Assembly (NCBI GenBank): GCA_042091695.1
Contig: JBELHA010000027.1
Coordinates: forward strand, 1 to 40,488
DNA: 40,488 bases
Source: Flavicella sp042091695
Lineage (GTDB): Bacteria > Bacteroidota > Bacteroidia > Flavobacteriales > Flavobacteriaceae
Direction of reading: 5' to 3'
Shown here: one piece after another, positions 26,508-35,624 of the stretch
Layout of the letters: each line of letters begins with the position of its first letter
How positions within the stretch are numbered: the stretch's first letter is position 1
Program-made: the position numbers and the translations under genes
The notes under the pieces: generated by a model
The model's database searches: none
What the model saw: only the letters and a program-made list of their open reading frames with translations
Told to the model about the DNA's origin: nothing

Positions 26508-29500
26508 ATGAAAAAAATAATTTACTTTTTAGTGTACCTTCTTCCTTTGGGAATCGTAGGTCAATCTATCACCCTTACAGGAAGTGTAGTCGACCTCAAA
26601 GACGGTAGCCCTATTCCAGGTGCTTCTATTATTGAAAAAGGGACTAATAGAGGGGTCCTTAGTGATTTTGAGGGAGCGTTTGAATTTAATACAAACAAGG
26701 GAGCTATACTGTCCATTTCATTTTTGGGTATGCAAACGCAAGAGATTAAAGTTGAAAACACAACTTTGTTAGTCAAACTTCAATCTGAAATCAACGAACT
26801 AGATGAAGTCACCATCAGTGTTGGTTATTTTGACATCAGTAAAAAAGACCTTTCAGGTGCGATTACTCAAGTAACCTCTGCCCAATTAGAAAAAAACAGA
26901 ACGAACACTGTAGAAGGCTTGCTGCAGGGGCAAATCGCTGGTGTAGTACTCTCAGAAAGCTCGGAACCCGGTGGCGGTATCGGTATCTCGATTCGAGGAA
27001 CCAACTCTATGCTAGGGGGCACACAACCGCTGTATGTTGTAGATGGCATCCCTATGAGTACACTTTCAGACGCAAAGGGAAATGGAAATTCGGGACAAGC
27101 ACAAAGTACTTTGGGATTTTTAAACCCCAATGACATCGACAAAATAGAAGTTTTAAAAGATGCAGCAGCTACAGCAGTGTATGGAGCCCGTGGTGCTAAT
27201 GGTGTGGTATTGATCACGACAAAATCTGCTGACAAAGCCAATGGAACAGACAAAATCAACCTTCATTACGACTACGGTATCACACAAGTCCGAAAAAACA
27301 TAGCTGTTTTAGACGGCCCCAGTTTTGAGGACTATCTCAACCAAAGAGTATTGAATCAAGTCTATCAAGAAATAACCAATCCCGAACGCTCAGGAGGTGC
27401 CTTTGACGGTACTCAAGCACTGACTACTGAAAATTACCCAGAACTTTTAGACTATCAAGTTCCCTACACAACCTCAACCGGTATCAATACCAATTGGCAA
27501 GACGAAACCTATCAATTGGCGCATCGCAATGCTTTTAACCTTTCCTACAGAGGAGGGACCTACAAGAGAAACCTATCTATCAGTTTGGGACTGATCGATC
27601 AAGAAGGAGTAGTCATTGCGTCTGACAACCAACGTATCACTTACAATATGAATGCAAAGAGAAAAGCTTTTAAAGACCGTATTGACCTCTTTTCAAAAAC
27701 AAATGCATCTTTCAAGAAAGGAAATGCCTCCTCTGTAGGAAATGGGCAGATCTTCTCTCAAAGGGGTGTCGTTTCTCAAGCCTTACAATTTCAACCTATA
27801 TTTGAATTACTGAGTGATACGCAAGACGATTCTATCTATGCAGCTCTCAACGAAGGAACAAGTGTTTCGAATCCATATACACTTGCTAATTTTGTAACCG
27901 ATAAAAAAGAGTCTGTTACCTTTAGACAGGTACTTTCCATAGTTGCAAAAATAACTCCCAAATTGACAGCAACTTTTAGAGGATCCTTTGACTATCAAAA
28001 AAGTACACGTGACAATTATTACCCGATCAACACCACCAGAGGAAGAGATACTGACGGGGATGCTTCTCAAGCTTTTATAACGAACAAAAAAATATACTCA
28101 GAAGCCAATTTACGCTACCGAACACGTATCAAAAAACATCGCTTTGATGCTATCTTGGTGGGAACTTATGAAAAAAATGAAATGCGTTCCCTTTTTAATA
28201 GAGCTATTGGTTATGGTAGTGATGCTACTTCCTACTACAATTTTAGTGCAGCGACAGAAATCTATGTCCCTGAAACACAATTTAGAGAAAATGGATTACT
28301 CTCAGGGCTTTTTCGTGTAGGTTACAATTACAACAGAAAATATTATGTAGACGTCAATGCGCGTATCGATGCCTCATCTAAATTTGCGAGCAATAAGAAA
28401 AGTGCCTTTTTCCCCTCCATCGCCTTGGCATGGGTTGCTTCAAAAGAGCCTTTTTTACGGAATAGCGAAGGAATTGACAATTTAAAAATAAGGGCTTCTT
28501 ATGGAAAGACAGGGAGCAACCCTATCACTCCCTACCAATCCTTAGCACTGATGACACCAATTCGGTACAATTTCAACGAAAATTTAACAACGGGATTTTT
28601 CGAATCTAATTTAGCAAATGAAAATCTTACTTGGGAGACTACAGACCAATTTAATGTAGGAGTGGATCTATCCTTATTCGATTCTAAATATACCTTTAGC
28701 ATAGATGCCTATCACAAATTGACCTATGATTTGTTACAAAATGTAAAATTGCCAGTCTCTAACGGTTATACTTCTCGGGTGGATAATTTTGGAGAGGTAG
28801 AAAACAAAGGAATTGAAATTGCTGGAAACTTCGTTCTTACAAAAACCAAAGATTTTGGTTGGGATATTGGAGGTACTTGGGCGCTCAATCGCAATAAATT
28901 AATCGCATTGAACTCCAATTTAGACCTTCAATTGGGACCCACGGTTGGGTTTAGTGAAAGTAATCCTATCATATTCAAAGTCGGACAACCTTTGGGAATT
29001 TTTTGGGGTGCTGAAACCGATGGTATATATAAAGACTGGGAAGAAGCCAATGCGAGTGGTATAGCCGCTGCTGCTCCAGGTGAAATTATATACCGCAACA
29101 ATGCAACGACATTCGATGCAGCAGGAGAACCCATCGCGCTGCAACAAATCGATTTTGACGATTTTGTAAAAATAGGAGACCCCAATCCTGATTTTAACTA
29201 TAGTCTGTATACAAACTTACGCTATAAGAAATGGGACCTCAACCTATTGTTTACTGGACAAAAGGGGGGAGATTTATTTTGGGTAGACTCTTGGCAACTG
29301 AGCGGTCTTCAAAAGACAACGAACATACTCAGCAGCTCTTTTGACAACTCCTGGAAGGCCCCACTCAGCTATACGGAAGATGGCTATGCGTACAATACTT
29401 CTGTGGGAAATATAGAAAATGTAAAACATCCTGCCGCTATTATTGACAATGGAAAACGCGCTATCGCTTCCGACAGACAAATTTTTGACGGTTCTTTTTT

Positions 29501-29720
29501 ACGTCTAAAAAACATCAACCTTGGCTATACCATTCCTTTAAAAAAAGGGAGCAACCTAAGACTGTATGCATCGGGACAAAACCTATGGACTTTGACAGAC
29601 TATCCTGGCTACGATCCTGAAGTGAGAACCTACACCAAAAACCCACAAAAAAGAGGGGTCGATTTTGGAAGTTACCCAGGCACAAAAACACTATTGATGG
29701 GATTGAAAATAAACTACTGA
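26508..29720 (+). CDS. susC-like: Second SusC/RagA-family TonB-dependent importer
   Basis: The 1070-residue protein has a signal peptide (about 1-19, LPLGIVGQ) and a CarboxypepD-regulatory-like domain at about 20-95 (GSVVDLKDGSPIPGASIIEK, then FEGAFEFNTNKGAIL). The plug at about 98-245 carries DEVTISVGYFDISKKDLSGA, then IRGTNSMLGGTQPLYVVDGI and the hallmark KDAAATAVYGARGANGVVLI. The barrel ends in KTLLMGLKINY with a terminal aromatic. Its sequence is clearly different from the SusC at 7142, as expected for another substrate. No anti-sigma-interacting N-terminal domain is present. The flanking sulfatases suggest that it imports sulfated or desulfated oligosaccharides. It is 14 bp ahead of its SusD. 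Confidence 0.96.
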   Translation: MKKIIYFLVYLLPLGIVGQSITLTGSVVDLKDGSPIPGASIIEKGTNRGVLSDFEGAFEFNTNKGAILSISFLGMQTQEIKVENTTLLVKLQSEINELDEVTISVGYFDISKKDLSGAITQVTSAQLEKNRTNTVEGLLQGQIAGVVLSESSEPGGGIGISIRGTNSMLGGTQPLYVVDGIPMSTLSDAKGNGNSGQAQSTLGFLNPNDIDKIEVLKDAAATAVYGARGANGVVLITTKSADKANGTDKINLHYDYGITQVRKNIAVLDGPSFEDYLNQRVLNQVYQEITNPERSGGAFDGTQALTTENYPELLDYQVPYTTSTGINTNWQDETYQLAHRNAFNLSYRGGTYKRNLSISLGLIDQEGVVIASDNQRITYNMNAKRKAFKDRIDLFSKTNASFKKGNASSVGNGQIFSQRGVVSQALQFQPIFELLSDTQDDSIYAALNEGTSVSNPYTLANFVTDKKESVTFRQVLSIVAKITPKLTATFRGSFDYQKSTRDNYYPINTTRGRDTDGDASQAFITNKKIYSEANLRYRTRIKKHRFDAILVGTYEKNEMRSLFNRAIGYGSDATSYYNFSAATEIYVPETQFRENGLLSGLFRVGYNYNRKYYVDVNARIDASSKFASNKKSAFFPSIALAWVASKEPFLRNSEGIDNLKIRASYGKTGSNPITPYQSLALMTPIRYNFNENLTTGFFESNLANENLTWETTDQFNVGVDLSLFDSKYTFSIDAYHKLTYDLLQNVKLPVSNGYTSRVDNFGEVENKGIEIAGNFVLTKTKDFGWDIGGTWALNRNKLIALNSNLDLQLGPTVGFSESNPIIFKVGQPLGIFWGAETDGIYKDWEEANASGIAAAAPGEIIYRNNATTFDAAGEPIALQQIDFDDFVKIGDPNPDFNYSLYTNLRYKKWDLNLLFTGQKGGDLFWVDSWQLSGLQKTTNILSSSFDNSWKAPLSYTEDGYAYNTSVGNIENVKHPAAIIDNGKRAIASDRQIFDGSFLRLKNINLGYTIPLKKGSNLRLYASGQNLWTLTDYPGYDPEVRTYTKNPQKRGVDFGSYPGTKTLLMGLKINY

Positions 29721-29734
29721 TAAAATATACTAGC

Positions 29735-31321
29735 ATGCAATTATACGTTAAAAATACCTTAGAAAAACTAGGAAAGCGGATTTTACTTTTACTGTTAGTC
29801 CTGACAGGTTGTGATGCCTTAGATGAAACACCATTCATACAAGCGAGTACAGAATCTTACTACCAAGACGAAGCTGCAGCGTTGGGTGCATTATCCAGTG
29901 CCTATGCACGCTTAAAAAGTGGTAATGGCTATTACAAACAAAGGTATTTGTCTACCTTATTTGCTGCTTCTGACCAGGGCTTGTCTACTTATTTGTACAA
30001 CGACTTTAAAAGAGGAACGGTTACGAATACAGACGAAAACCTTACGGCATTGTGGAAAGATGTGTACACCGCCATCCGAGAAGCCAACAATGTCATTGCG
30101 AATGTTCCCACTATCACTATGAACGAGTCACTTCAAAAACGCATCGTAGGAGAAGCACGCTTCTTAAGAGCCTTGCATTATTTCAATCTCGTTAGAGGTT
30201 TTGGTCCTGTTCCATTGAGACTTAGCCCTGTAACACCAGGTGATGACAAAGGCTTACCTAAGAGCTCTATAACTCTTATTTACACCGAAATCATTAAAGA
30301 TTTAGAATATGCTGCCTTGCATTGTTGGGGACGAGAAGAAACTAGAAACGATTACAACAATGATCTTGGTAGGGCAACAAACACCGCTGCTTATGGTTTA
30401 TTAGCCAAAGTCTACCTTCGTATTGCTTCTTGCAAAAGAACCGCTATAGAGGGGGTTGCAGGCAATGACCTTTATTTAGATTTTCCAGAAACAAGTATTT
30501 ATTACTACCAATTGGCCAAAGAGAATGCCGATTTGGCATTGGACAATACAGGGTTTGCGCTATCTAATTCTTTAGAAGACTATAAAACTATTTTTGATCC
30601 AGGAAACGGTAACAATGCTGAAATGATATTCGATGTACAAGGCTCCTCAATCGTGGGACAAGGAACTGCAGTTTCCAATCTATTCTGTCCTCAAAACTCG
30701 GGCTTAGCAGGGAGTGGTTTTGGAAGCAATAATAAATTAAAACCGTTATTTATCAACAACCGTATCGATAAAACAGATCCTAGGTTTCAAGAGACTATTC
30801 TGAAATCCTACGAAAACACAACCCGTTCATTTGAGATCAACCCATTTAGTACAGGCTATATCCCTACCGTATTGGCAACGGGAAATACGGCAGGAACACT
30901 TTGGCAAACATGGACTGCAAAATATATAGACAAAGAGGCGACTACTGCTTATACGAGTCAACAAAACTGGCACATTCTTCGACTAGCAGATGTGTATTTG
31001 ATACAGGCAGAGGCAGCGGTTGAATTGGGTCAAGATGCTAGTTTGGCAAATGAATCAATCAATCGCTTGCGCAACAGGGTCGGAATTACTGACTTTGAGG
31101 GTGCGGGTATGAGCATGGAAGACTTTAGAACAGCGCTACTTCGTGAAAGAGCAGTGGAGCTCTATATGGAGGGGCAACGCTTTTTTGACCTAACACGTAT
31201 GGGTGTATACGATGCGTACTGTCAGACTATTTACGGTAGTACGGATGGAGTGAGGCAAGCCGATGATTACCTATGGCCTATTCCTATTAGTGAAATTGCA
31301 GCAAACGATGCGATAGACTAA
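29735..31321 (+). CDS. susD-like: Second SusD/RagB-family surface lipoprotein
   Basis: The 528-residue protein has lipid Cys26 (LVLTGC) followed by DALDE, an acidic surface-type signal. SusD features include EAAALGALSSAYARL, DVYTAIREANNVIANVP, IVGEARFLRALHYFNLVRGF, then TNTAAYGLLAKVYLR, ILRLADVYLIQAEAAVELG and RERAVELYMEGQRFFDLTRM. The C-terminus reads YLWPIPISEIAANDAID, close to the usual WPIP.SEI.aN ending of the family, so the protein is complete. It pairs with the SusC at 26508 and precedes a sulfatase by 19 bp. Unlike the first locus, no SusE/F-type binding protein follows. Confidence 0.95.
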   Translation: MQLYVKNTLEKLGKRILLLLLVLTGCDALDETPFIQASTESYYQDEAAALGALSSAYARLKSGNGYYKQRYLSTLFAASDQGLSTYLYNDFKRGTVTNTDENLTALWKDVYTAIREANNVIANVPTITMNESLQKRIVGEARFLRALHYFNLVRGFGPVPLRLSPVTPGDDKGLPKSSITLIYTEIIKDLEYAALHCWGREETRNDYNNDLGRATNTAAYGLLAKVYLRIASCKRTAIEGVAGNDLYLDFPETSIYYYQLAKENADLALDNTGFALSNSLEDYKTIFDPGNGNNAEMIFDVQGSSIVGQGTAVSNLFCPQNSGLAGSGFGSNNKLKPLFINNRIDKTDPRFQETILKSYENTTRSFEINPFSTGYIPTVLATGNTAGTLWQTWTAKYIDKEATTAYTSQQNWHILRLADVYLIQAEAAVELGQDASLANESINRLRNRVGITDFEGAGMSMEDFRTALLRERAVELYMEGQRFFDLTRMGVYDAYCQTIYGSTDGVRQADDYLWPIPISEIAANDAID

Positions 31322-31340
31322 AACAAAAACTACGATAGTA

Positions 31341-32771
31341 ATGCATAAAGCAGTTGCAATTATATTTGGACTTTTCTTGTTGACTTTGATGTCTTGTCAA
31401 AGTATGCAAAACTTTAAAACTTCAAAAAAACCTCCAAACTTTATCGTCATATTGACAGATGATCAAGGGTGGAATGGAACATCCGTTCAAATGATGGACA
31501 ATGAGCCTCTTTCCAAGAGTGATTTTCACGAGACACCGGCCTTGGAAAAACTCGCTAAAGAAGGCATGCGTTTTTCGAATGCTTATGCGAGCGCACCAGT
31601 TTGTTCCCCATCTCGTTACAGCTTTCAATTTGGTCAAACCCCTGCCCGACTTCAAATGATTCGAGTAGGTATGGACACCTCACATATTGACCACAACAAT
31701 CCCAATACCATCGCAAAAACCCTTAAATTTATTGATGTAAACTACCAAACAGCTCACTTTGGAAAATGGGGAATTGATGTATCTCCAAGCATTCTTGGCT
31801 ATGATGAAAGCGACGGAATCACAGGTAATAAAGACGGTAGTTTTGATTACAAGTCACAAACAAAACAATGGGGAAACAACCTTTCAAAAGACCCTAAAAA
31901 AATATTCAGCATCACTGAAAGAGCAGTACGTTTTTTAGAGAAAAATGCCACAACTAAAAATCCTTTCTATCTACAAATATCGCATTACGCCTTGCACTCC
32001 AATATCATGATGCGCAAAGAAACCCTAGAAAAGTACCAACAAAAAAAACCTGGGATTAGACATTCGCATATAGGTTTTGCTGCCATGACTGAAGATTTAG
32101 ACAGCAGCATCGGTCTGATATTAGAGGCTCTAAAGGAACTAGGGCTTGAAAAAAATACCTATGTTATTTTTACGTCAGACAATGGAGCCGTTCCTATAAT
32201 GCCTCCAAAACGTTTTTATAAAAGAGGCGTCAACTATCCATTGCAACGAGGAAAATGGGATGCTTTGGAGGGGGGAATTCGGGTCCCCTTTATCGTAAGG
32301 GGCCCGAATGTAAAAGCTAGCACTGAAAATAAGGCAGCTATTTCTTTTTCAGACCTATTGCCTACACTAGCGGACTTGGCTGGCAATCCTATCAAACCGA
32401 ATAAAAAACTAGATGGTGGAAGCTTTAAGGATAATTTGTACACCGGAAAAAGCACTCCAATAAAACGCAATACAGAAGGCTTATTTTTCCATGTCCCTTA
32501 TGCAAATGGTATCGCTTTAAAAAGAGCACATTCAGCAGTGAGACGACTACAGTACAAATTGATCAAGTACCATGATACAGGAGCCATCGAATTGTACAAC
32601 TTAGAAAAAGACCTCAAAGAAGCAACGAACCTCAGCAAAGAAAAACCAAATCTAGCCAGAGAACTAGAAATGTTACTAGACAACTACTTACACGAAGTAA
32701 AAGCTCCCAAATGGCAAGCAGGGATTCACTGGAAACACAAAACTTTCAAGACTATCAACTCATTCCACTGA
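31341..32771 (+). CDS. S1-family sulfatase lipoprotein, last gene of second SusCD operon
   Basis: The 476-residue protein has lipid Cys19 (LLTLMSC), metal ligands Asp40 and Asp41 in VILTDDQGWNG, and the signature CSPSR with Cys88 as formylglycine precursor. Further motifs are AHFGKWGI, FYLQISHYALHSNI, YVIFTSDNGAVPIMPP and GIRVPFIVRGPNV. The pattern is arylsulfatase/GalNAc-6-sulfatase-like, but the subfamily and regioselectivity are unresolved. It differs clearly from the sulfatases at 23263 and 24977, suggesting that the target glycan carries sulfate in more than one position. It is the last gene of the operon; no clear intrinsic terminator is seen in the 190 bp before the next gene. Confidence 0.9.
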   Translation: MHKAVAIIFGLFLLTLMSCQSMQNFKTSKKPPNFIVILTDDQGWNGTSVQMMDNEPLSKSDFHETPALEKLAKEGMRFSNAYASAPVCSPSRYSFQFGQTPARLQMIRVGMDTSHIDHNNPNTIAKTLKFIDVNYQTAHFGKWGIDVSPSILGYDESDGITGNKDGSFDYKSQTKQWGNNLSKDPKKIFSITERAVRFLEKNATTKNPFYLQISHYALHSNIMMRKETLEKYQQKKPGIRHSHIGFAAMTEDLDSSIGLILEALKELGLEKNTYVIFTSDNGAVPIMPPKRFYKRGVNYPLQRGKWDALEGGIRVPFIVRGPNVKASTENKAAISFSDLLPTLADLAGNPIKPNKKLDGGSFKDNLYTGKSTPIKRNTEGLFFHVPYANGIALKRAHSAVRRLQYKLIKYHDTGAIELYNLEKDLKEATNLSKEKPNLARELEMLLDNYLHEVKAPKWQAGIHWKHKTFKTINSFH

Positions 32772-32962
32772 AATTTTCAGACATTCTTTAACCTAGTAAT
32801 AGAGTAATTCATTTACCGACACATATATTCATTTCGACTTTATATACTATTTGATAAACGATGGTGCCGTGAAAAAAAAGGACTTATTTATTAACTTCTT
32901 GAAAAATAAAACGAATAATAGCAGCCATTTACACAAATAATAACCTTATAAAATTACATACC

Positions 32963-34408
32963 ATGAAACACAAAATACTTTTATTTCTGCTGGGTATTAC
33001 AGCTTTAGCATACGCTCAGACAGCGACGGTAAACGGTACAGAGTATACTACAATTTCAGATGCACATGCAGCTGCTTCAGGTGGAGATATCATATATATC
33101 TCCGGATTTTTTGACGAAATTGTAACGATGAACAAAGCTGTTAGTTTGGTTGGAAACGACCCTCTGACAGATGGAATCATATCAACAGGTTCAGGTAGGG
33201 TAATTATTTACAATACTGCTATCTCTGGGGACTTTGAAATTTCGAACCTTACTATATCTGGAGGAAATGCGACAGGTAATGGAGCTGGTATCAATATCAA
33301 CAAATGTAGTAGCTCTTCTATTCTTTTAAAAAATCTAATTGTAGAAAACAATACAACTACTGCTCAGGGAGGTGGGTTAACTCTCAATTCTGCCAATATA
33401 ACCATGACAGATTGCATCATAAGAAATAACAGCGCGAAAAATGGTGGTGGATTGCATTTGGTATCCAACAATGTAACATCCGGAGATAAAACAATTAATA
33501 TACACCGTACTTTGGTTACTGGCAATAATTCAAGTCTGAATGGTGCTGGTGTATATGTATTCGCTGGTTCTACAACTATTGGGTTGACAGTAAATATAGA
33601 AAATAGTACTATTGCACTCAATACTGCAGGTCAATTTGGAGGTATTGGATGGGTCAACGGAAATACGATTGCAAGTACGAATGTTTCCAACACAACTGTT
33701 AATATGACACATGTTACAGCCGCAAGAAATACGGCTGCTCAAACAACAGAAACTGATAAAAATAAATTTGGGCTATACTTTTCTAAGAATGGCGCTAACG
33801 GACCAAAATTCAACGCCTACAATTCTATATTTGTCGCAGCAGGCGTACCAGGGAATAGAGGAATTAATTTCTCTAGTGGAGATCCTGATAATTTTATAAA
33901 TAATGTGGTTGGAGGTCAAGTCAACAAAGCATTATTGGATGTAGATTTAAACAATTTATGGGGACGAACAGCAGGTCAAATTGGTTTGGCAAACGCACTG
34001 TCTGATGAAGGAGGTTTTTCAAAAGTAATGGCTATCAGCACTGGAACAGATGCAGAAAATCACTGTTCTGAAAGCACAGGAACTACCTTACCTACTGTCG
34101 ATCAGCGCGGTTACAATAGGAGTTCGGTAGTTGATGCAGGTGCCTATGAAATAGATGGTACTTTGAGTAACAATATTAAAAGTGAGTCATTGTTAGAGCT
34201 GTATCCAAACCCTGCAAGTAATACGTTACACATCAACTCAACAGAGAAAGTAAACAGTTATACAATTCACAACCTACTTGGAAAAACAGTAGAAAGTCAG
34301 TCTCTAGAAAATTCCGAAATTGACATTAGTAATTTGGTACCTGGCACATACTTTATAAGTATTAAGTCCGCAGAAAAGCAAACGACACTAAAGTTTATAA
34401 AACTATAA
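32963..34408 (+). CDS. T9SS-secreted right-handed beta-helix protein
   Basis: The 481-residue protein has a signal peptide (MKHKILLFLLGITALAYAQ). About residues 20-330 form a parallel beta-helix with polymorphic-outer-membrane-protein-like turns: NLTISGGNATGNGAGI, NLIVENNTTTAQGGGL, CIIRNNSAKNGGGLHL, LVTGNNSSLNGAGVYV and STIALNTAGQFGGIGW. The segment QRGYNRSSVVDAGAYEID closes the helix, as is usual in these proteins. A T9SS domain follows at about 410-481 (ELYPNPASNTLHI to TTLKFIKL). No lyase catalytic residues can be identified with confidence, so the protein could be an adhesin, a binding protein or a polysaccharide lyase-like enzyme. It is 191 bp after the sulfatase operon and has its own terminator, so it is probably a separate transcript. 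Confidence 0.85.
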   Translation: MKHKILLFLLGITALAYAQTATVNGTEYTTISDAHAAASGGDIIYISGFFDEIVTMNKAVSLVGNDPLTDGIISTGSGRVIIYNTAISGDFEISNLTISGGNATGNGAGININKCSSSSILLKNLIVENNTTTAQGGGLTLNSANITMTDCIIRNNSAKNGGGLHLVSNNVTSGDKTINIHRTLVTGNNSSLNGAGVYVFAGSTTIGLTVNIENSTIALNTAGQFGGIGWVNGNTIASTNVSNTTVNMTHVTAARNTAAQTTETDKNKFGLYFSKNGANGPKFNAYNSIFVAAGVPGNRGINFSSGDPDNFINNVVGGQVNKALLDVDLNNLWGRTAGQIGLANALSDEGGFSKVMAISTGTDAENHCSESTGTTLPTVDQRGYNRSSVVDAGAYEIDGTLSNNIKSESLLELYPNPASNTLHINSTEKVNSYTIHNLLGKTVESQSLENSEIDISNLVPGTYFISIKSAEKQTTLKFIKL

Positions 34409-34428
34409 ACACAACTGTATTGCATAAG

Positions 34429-34459
34429 AAAGAGGTATTGAAAAACACCTCTTTTTTTT
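34429..34459 (+). terminator. Rho-independent terminator after the beta-helix gene
   Basis: AAAGAGGT at 34429-34436 pairs with ACCTCTTT at 34447-34454 across a ten-base loop. A run of eight T residues at 34452-34459 overlaps the end of the stem. It lies 20 bp after the stop at 34408, in the right place and orientation to end that transcript. Confidence 0.85.
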
Positions 34460-34608
34460 ATGTATACTACCAACATCTTGATTTAAAAACAAACTATACA
34501 ATAGCTTATTTCATGTATCAATTCTCACTTGGAACGATAGCTGTAATTCACTCATTAACAACCTAATAAACCTTAAGCCTAAGAAACAACAACTTAAATT
34601 ATAGCGCA

Positions 34609-35484
34609 ATGAACAAATTCGTATCCCTCTTGCTTTTTACTTGTATTGCTGCAATAGATCTAAACGCTCAGCAATATACTACTGAAGATTTTCTCAAAGA
34701 AATTGGCTATGATAATCGCGATGACCAAGATAGAAACAAGATTCTAGAAGCTATCTACACTTATAAAAAAGACAATGATTCTGAAACTTTAATGAGTGAA
34801 TTGGGCTATGATGTAGAGGACAGCGCCGAAAAAATAAACAAGATCTTAAAGCCTAGTCTAAAGTATGCTGCTTTATCTTCTGAGGCTTTTATTTTAGGTA
34901 GCAACGTAAACATTCGAAAGCAAGCATCAAGCAAGGGAAATAACGTTGCATTTCAGGTAAAACAGCGAAGTTCTGGTAAAGCAGATCAACTTTACAGAGT
35001 AAAAGTGCTCAAAACTATTTCTAATGAAAAGGAAATTTGGCATCAAATTACAGGGTATGATCTCGCAAATGAAACTGGATATATACAAAACTCAACTTAC
35101 TGGGTATATCATACACTTTTAAAGAGAAAACCAAAAAAAAGATTGTCTTCAGGAATCTATAAAGCTATAAAAATCCTCAAAAAATACGATTTTGGAAAGG
35201 GCCTTGTACCAATTCTCAGTCTGATTGTTGATCTAGAAATACAGGGAACTCAAGTTACTGGAAAAATCAACCTAATGAGTGAAATGACCGATTCAGTTCG
35301 ATGTAGTGTGCAAGGATATGTAGATATAGCCAATAGAATTGTACTGCAAAGTACCTGCACAAGTGAAGGTGAAACCTACAAAGGGATAGATTATATTATT
35401 GAACTAAGAAAAAACAATACGCTCGTTTTATTAATTGATAAATATCAAAATCAAAAAACAATGAAATATATATTTGAAAAATAA
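34609..35484 (+). CDS. Secreted protein of unknown function with possible SH3-like domain
   Basis: I do not recognise this 291-residue protein. A signal peptide is clear (MNKFVSLLLFTCIAAIDLNAQ). Residues about 22-85 hold two related helical segments, FLKEIGYDNRDDQDRNKIL and LMSELGYDVEDSAEKINKIL, which look like an internal duplication with a shared L..E(I/L)GYD core. Residues about 95-170 begin with NVNIRKQASSKGNNVAFQV and end with TGYIQNSTYWVYH, a pattern typical of a bacterial SH3 (SH3b) domain. The remaining 120 residues are beta-rich with repeated Gly-Lys turns and no cysteine-rich or catalytic motif. No T9SS domain or lipobox is present, so it is probably periplasmic. It stands alone between terminators. 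Confidence 0.75.
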   Translation: MNKFVSLLLFTCIAAIDLNAQQYTTEDFLKEIGYDNRDDQDRNKILEAIYTYKKDNDSETLMSELGYDVEDSAEKINKILKPSLKYAALSSEAFILGSNVNIRKQASSKGNNVAFQVKQRSSGKADQLYRVKVLKTISNEKEIWHQITGYDLANETGYIQNSTYWVYHTLLKRKPKKRLSSGIYKAIKILKKYDFGKGLVPILSLIVDLEIQGTQVTGKINLMSEMTDSVRCSVQGYVDIANRIVLQSTCTSEGETYKGIDYIIELRKNNTLVLLIDKYQNQKTMKYIFEK

Positions 35485-35562
35485 AAAAATGCAACGTTGA
35501 TTACAATCCTTTGATACATTTGATTTATTTTTTGCTATCTAGAACTAAAAATAGGAACTAAA

Positions 35563-35592
35563 AAAACCCACGCTATTAGAAGCGTGGGTTTT
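35563..35592. terminator. Bidirectional terminator between convergent genes
   Basis: AAAACCCACGCT at 35563-35574 pairs perfectly with AGCGTGGGTTTT at 35581-35592 around a six-base loop. The run of A residues at 35560-35566 gives a U-tract for the minus-strand gene at 35625, and TTTT at 35589-35592 serves the plus-strand gene ending at 35484. The stem is GC-rich for this AT-rich region, so it should be strong. Confidence 0.9.
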
Positions 35593-35624
35593 GATTTATA
35601 AAAATATGATTGTGAGCTAATTTA

